From the NCBI GenBank assembly GCA_028293405.1, contig JAQGOW010000203.1, forward strand, positions 1-8,755: a stretch of DNA of 8,755 nt, read 5' to 3'. The translations under genes and the position numbers were made by a program. The notes below the pieces were generated by a model. That model ran no database searches. It was not told the origin of the DNA and saw nothing but the letters and a program-made list of their open reading frames with translations. Below are positions 6,177-8,755 of the stretch, one piece after another. How positions within the stretch are numbered: position 1 is the first letter of the stretch; the number at the start of each line of letters is the position of its first letter. This DNA is from Verrucomicrobiales bacterium (GTDB lineage Bacteria; Verrucomicrobiota; Verrucomicrobiia; Limisphaerales; Palsa-1400).

Positions 6177-6238
6177 CCGCATCGAGGGTGTTACCTTTTC
6201 GTGCAGCTAGCCTTGAGCCCCGGCAGCGCAAATACAGT
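6177..6238 (+). repeat. Dispersed direct repeat, copy B
   Basis: This copy aligns ungapped to 1477-1538 (47 of 62 bases by eye count). It begins four bases after the znuB stop, in the same orientation. Together the two copies bracket the whole zinc block. After ATACAGT the two copies diverge, which marks the right border of the repeat. Confidence 0.65.
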
Positions 6239-6392
6239 TCACTCAATCCGCGGCCCAATCTTATCGGCCAATCCACACCCGCGTCGCAAACTTCGGGCGA
6301 TCGGAAGTAACTGCTGCCGATTAAGCCAAATCCTTTGCCAAAGCGGTCCGGCTGGCGATTGCAATTTAATACCGTTGACTGACCAGACGAGA

Positions 6393-6410
6393 ACCCCAAT
6401 TTTCTGGGGT
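6393..6410. terminator. Weak hairpin ACCCCA / TGGGGT
   Basis: A perfect 6-bp stem (6393-6398 with 6405-6410) closes a 6-base loop AATTTC-like in composition (ATTTTC). It lies between convergent genes, where a bidirectional terminator is expected, but neither strand has a T-run after the stem. Possible but weak. Confidence 0.3.
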
Positions 6411-6480
6411 CACTCCGGTATTTGGCCTAGTTATATGCATAAGAAAACCTGACGGTGGAACATGAGCTTCAAAAATAGAC

Positions 6481-6525
6481 CTAACCCCGGTCTTGTGACC
6501 CGACCCTATTCGGTGATGGTGTCAT
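6481..6525 (-). CDS. Tiny ORF (14 codons) with ribosome site
   Basis: On the minus strand, ATG at 6525-6523 is preceded by AGAGGAG (6539-6533) at seven-base spacing. It encodes MTPSPNRVGSQDRG and ends with TAG at 6483-6481. It overlaps the stop of the preceding tiny ORF by an ATGA junction. It may be the decayed head of a lost gene, a chance match, or a true micro-peptide. There is no evidence of function. Confidence 0.18.
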   Translation of the reverse strand: MTPSPNRVGSQDRG

Positions 6526-6554
6526 TTTGCGGCTCCTCTTGACGAAACATCCAT
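6522..6554 (-). CDS. Tiny ORF (10 codons) with a textbook ribosome site
   Basis: On the minus strand, AGAGGAGGAA (6570-6561) precedes ATG at 6554-6552, eight bases after the AGGAGG core. The peptide is MDVSSRGAAK, ending in TGA at 6524-6522. This is the strongest Shine-Dalgarno on the minus strand of the window. It sits 85 bases downstream of the NodT-type gene, on the same strand. The likely explanation is the truncated start of a former third operon gene; a leader peptide is the alternative. Confidence 0.2.
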   Translation of the reverse strand: MDVSSRGAAK

Positions 6555-6638
6555 GCCTGTTTCCTCCTCTGTAGTGCGATCGGCTCGCGACCACCAATCC
6601 CAAGGGCTTAGATCGTTGCAGATCCCGGCGCTCGAATC

Positions 6639-8108
6639 CTACCACCCGCCGCCGAGTGCCTGCACCAGCGTAACTGCGGCAACGAGCTGTTGCCCACGCA
6701 ATGCAGCTGCGGCGAATTCGATGTTCAACTCGGTGTTCTGCGCAGTTGCGACTTCCAAATACGTGATGAGGCCGTTGCGGTATTGGTTATTGACGACTTC
6801 AAGTTGCCAACGCGCAGCGGTCAAAGCGTCGAGCTGGAGGGCGTACTGATTTGCGAGAAGTGTTTGCGCAGCGAGGTTGTCTTCTACTTCGGAGAAAGCA
6901 GCTAATACGGTTTCACGATAAGTCGCTACAAACTCGTTGTAGGATGCTTTCGCAAAGCGCACACCAGCGCGCAGCCTTCCGCCTTCAAATATTGGAATGG
7001 TTATAGAAGGTCCAACTGCCCAGAAGCGGCTCGACCAATTGAACAATGAACCGGCGTTAATGCTTTCGAATCCGGCAAGGCCGTTCAATTGAACCAACGG
7101 AAAATACGCGGCTTTTGCGACGCCGATGTTCGCGTTGGCCGCAGCCATTCGGCGTTCGGCAGCGGCGATGTCTGGCCTTCGCTCAAGCAATTGGGACGGC
7201 AGCCCCGTCGGAATCAGCGGCGGCTCTGTTGATAACGGATGTTCTGGAATCCGAAACGTGGAGGCGGGTTGCCCGACCAGCACTGCCAAAGCGTGTTCGA
7301 ATTTCGCTCGCTGGAGCACGACGGATGGAACTTGCGCCTCCGTTGTTTTCAGGATCGTCTCCGACTGGGCTACGTCCAGGTCCGACACGGCTCCAGCGGC
7401 TCGCAAATTGCGCGTGAGTTGCAGCGATTTTGTAAACACTTTCACGCTGGATAGAAGAACTGCTTTTTGCGTATCCAGCGCTCGCAACGTAAAATAATCC
7501 ACCGCGATTTCGGACTGGATCATGAGCTTGATTGTTTCAATGTCATCGGCGGCGGCTTGCGTTTGTGCCCGCGACGATTCGACGCTGCGGCGGACGCGAC
7601 CCCAAATGTCCAACTCGTAGCTGAGATTCAGAGGCACGGTAATTTCGTTGAAGGTTGGACCGATTCCGGCGGTGAGACCGGTAAAGGTAGATGGCGCGTT
7701 TTTGGATGTGTGTTGCCGGGCGTACGAACTCGAACTGGTGATATTCGGGAAAAGGCCCGCACGGGTGATGTCCATTTGAGCGCGGGCTTCGGCAAAGCGC
7801 GCGACGGCAATTTTTAGCTGTTGATTGGCGGTGGATGCGATGGCTTCGAGATCGTTCAATTCAGAATTGTGAAACATTTCCCACCACTGGCCTTTGGCGA
7901 CCTCTGCTTTTGGTTCGGCAATTTTCCAGGACTTGGCACTGACATCTGTTAGACCCACATTTGTGGCGCCGGTGTAAGCAGGCGGAATGGTCGTGGCTTG
8001 CGGACGCTTGTAGTCCGGCCCCACCTTGCAACCGGCAAAAAACGTGGAAACACAAACCGCAAGAACCACCAGCAGAAAGGTTCTCATTTTTTCGCTCGTG
8101 ATGCTCAT
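6639..8108 (-). CDS. RND efflux outer-membrane factor lipoprotein, NodT/OprM family
   Basis: This 489-residue TolC-like channel takes substrates from an inner-membrane pump and adaptor across the outer membrane. A lipoprotein signal peptide (LLVVLAVCVSTFFAGC) has its lipobox cysteine at residue 27, followed by the family-typical KVGPDYKRP. Two outer-membrane-factor repeats follow: the first (about 80-275) holds LSYELDIWGRVRRSVESS, and the second (about 295-485) holds LLERRPDIAAAERRMAAANA, both hallmarks of the NodT subfamily, and the protein ends ALGGGW as many members do. Length (usual 460-500) is complete. The start at 8108 overlaps the stop of the upstream adaptor gene in an ATGA junction, which argues for it and for translational coupling. 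An internal ATG seven codons later (MRTFLL) is the alternative. The substrate of the system cannot be told from this gene. Confidence 0.93.
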   Translation of the reverse strand: MSITSEKMRTFLLVVLAVCVSTFFAGCKVGPDYKRPQATTIPPAYTGATNVGLTDVSAKSWKIAEPKAEVAKGQWWEMFHNSELNDLEAIASTANQQLKIAVARFAEARAQMDITRAGLFPNITSSSSYARQHTSKNAPSTFTGLTAGIGPTFNEITVPLNLSYELDIWGRVRRSVESSRAQTQAAADDIETIKLMIQSEIAVDYFTLRALDTQKAVLLSSVKVFTKSLQLTRNLRAAGAVSDLDVAQSETILKTTEAQVPSVVLQRAKFEHALAVLVGQPASTFRIPEHPLSTEPPLIPTGLPSQLLERRPDIAAAERRMAAANANIGVAKAAYFPLVQLNGLAGFESINAGSLFNWSSRFWAVGPSITIPIFEGGRLRAGVRFAKASYNEFVATYRETVLAAFSEVEDNLAAQTLLANQYALQLDALTAARWQLEVVNNQYRNGLITYLEVATAQNTELNIEFAAAALRGQQLVAAVTLVQALGGGW

Positions 8109-8755
8109 TTAGTCGCCGTCGTGGGTTGAGAAGTTTGGATGCGCACGGTGATTCCGTTGACCAGTGAGGCCGTCGGGTTCACAATCACTTTGTCATTCGG
8201 CGTTACGCCGCCGAGAACTTCGACGGTTTGACCGAAATCGCGACCGAGTTGTATCGAGCGCAATTCCACGGTGCCGTTTGAATTGACGACACCCACCTGC
8301 AATCCCTGTGCGCGAAACAACAACGTTTCAGATGGAAGTGTCAGGGCCGGACTGGAACTGGTGTCCTTCAACACAATTTGACCATAGCTGTAGGGCAGGA
8401 TCTGGTTTTTCGAATTGTCCACTTCTAATTCGGTCAACAGGGTTCTCGACACTGCCGAAATCGCTTCTGACGTCGTCGTTACTTTGGCGTCGAAGTTTCG
8501 GTCGCCTGTTGCCGGAGTTGTCAGGGTGGCAGTCTGCCCGGGAGCGACGCCGAGCGACTGCGGTTCCGGCACGCGCACGTAAATGCGGAGTTTGTTGGGT
8601 TGCGCGATATGGAACAGTTCCTTGCCGCCACTGCCGGCAATAATCAGGTCGCCGATATCGGTGTTTCGCAAAGTGATCGTACCATCGAATGGCGCGACCA
8701 CTCGCTGGAACGCAACCAACTCTTCCAGCCGTCGCACATTGGCCCGGTTGGCCTC
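8105..8755 (-). CDS. RND efflux periplasmic adaptor subunit (membrane fusion protein), C-terminal part
   Basis: The frame is open to the right edge of the window (first codons EANRANVRRLEEL), so the N-terminal part with the signal and first lipoyl half is missing. About 216 residues are visible. They start in the end of the alpha-helical hairpin (VRRLEELVAFQ), pass through the second lipoyl half (VVAPFDGTITLRNTDIGDLI), then a beta-barrel domain (about LRIYVRVPEPQSLGVAPGQ to SYGQIVLKD) and a membrane-proximal domain ending GITVRIQTSQPTTATK. This order is that of the AcrA/MexA/HlyD-type adaptors that join an RND pump to a TolC-like exit duct. The stop TGA overlaps the start of the NodT-type gene by four bases. 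The direct adjacency means the RND pump gene, if it belongs to this operon, lies upstream, outside the window. An isolated GTG at 8737 is an internal codon, not the start. Confidence 0.9.
   Translation of the reverse strand, partial: EANRANVRRLEELVAFQRVVAPFDGTITLRNTDIGDLIIAGSGGKELFHIAQPNKLRIYVRVPEPQSLGVAPGQTATLTTPATGDRNFDAKVTTTSEAISAVSRTLLTELEVDNSKNQILPYSYGQIVLKDTSSSPALTLPSETLLFRAQGLQVGVVNSNGTVELRSIQLGRDFGQTVEVLGGVTPNDKVIVNPTASLVNGITVRIQTSQPTTATK

Larger units (their letters stand above)
6174..6638. other. Convergent non-coding region between znuB and the efflux genes
   Basis: About 465 bases lie between two convergent transcription units. They hold the second dispersed repeat, a short inverted repeat (6393-6410), and on the minus strand two tiny tandem ORFs with good ribosome sites. 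No convincing T-tailed terminator is seen for either unit. No tRNA or known RNA gene is recognised. Confidence 0.5.

Noticed and set aside
5135..6310. Two plus-strand frames (179 and 209 codons) overlapping znuC and znuB
   Set aside because: They are out-of-frame shadows rich in Arg, Ser and His, without membrane segments or motifs, over well-supported transporter genes.
6620..6645. tRNA 3'-end-like string CTCGAATCCTACCA
   Set aside because: The expected T-stem, acceptor and anticodon arms do not pair, and the last bases are the complement of the stop and last codons of the efflux gene.
1..8755. CRISPR array, tRNA, rRNA, phage or transposase gene
   Set aside because: No regularly spaced repeats, RNA folds or integrase/transposase motifs are seen on either strand.

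Overview
The window looks like chromosomal DNA from a Gram-negative, outer-membrane-bearing soil or freshwater bacterium of mid GC content. Several genes start without a clear Shine-Dalgarno sequence, pseudogene remnants are common, and the protein styles (an LHxxxH-type exported peptide, a coiled-coil porin, a NodT-family lipoprotein) make Verrucomicrobiota my best guess. That assignment is an inference from protein style; no marker gene is present.

Layout. (1) 1-509: the C-terminal part of a DUF3050 protein entering from the left. (2) 510-1605: a decayed stretch. It holds the C-terminal remnant of a NagD-like HAD phosphatase broken by an in-frame TAG, a small conserved-looking ORF broken by a TGA at codon 26, and one copy of a short dispersed repeat. 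(3) 1606-6173: the core of the window, a five-gene same-strand block for zinc (or a similar divalent metal). Its genes are a small exported His/Cys-rich protein, a coiled-coil outer-membrane beta-barrel protein, the periplasmic metal-binding protein ZnuA, the ATPase ZnuC and the permease ZnuB. A strong hairpin lies between znuA and znuC, and znuC and znuB overlap by one base. (4) 6174-6638: a non-coding convergent region with a second repeat copy, small inverted repeats and two tiny tandem ORFs with good ribosome binding sites. (5) 6639-8755, minus strand: an efflux operon fragment, in which a periplasmic adaptor (membrane fusion protein, truncated by the window edge) is translationally coupled to a NodT-type outer-membrane factor lipoprotein.

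How it works together. The zinc block can be read as a complete path across the envelope: metal would cross the outer membrane through the barrel, be captured by ZnuA in the periplasm and be pumped in by ZnuB/ZnuC. The small His/Cys protein is a candidate extra periplasmic metal handler. No Zur/Fur regulator gene and no convincing Zur box were found. The efflux pair would work with an inner-membrane RND pump encoded just beyond the right edge or elsewhere.

The most distinctive points are the accessory zinc genes, the pair of direct repeats exactly 4700 bases apart that bracket the zinc block, the 11-bp-stem hairpin before znuC, and the two cleanly interrupted ORFs on the left.
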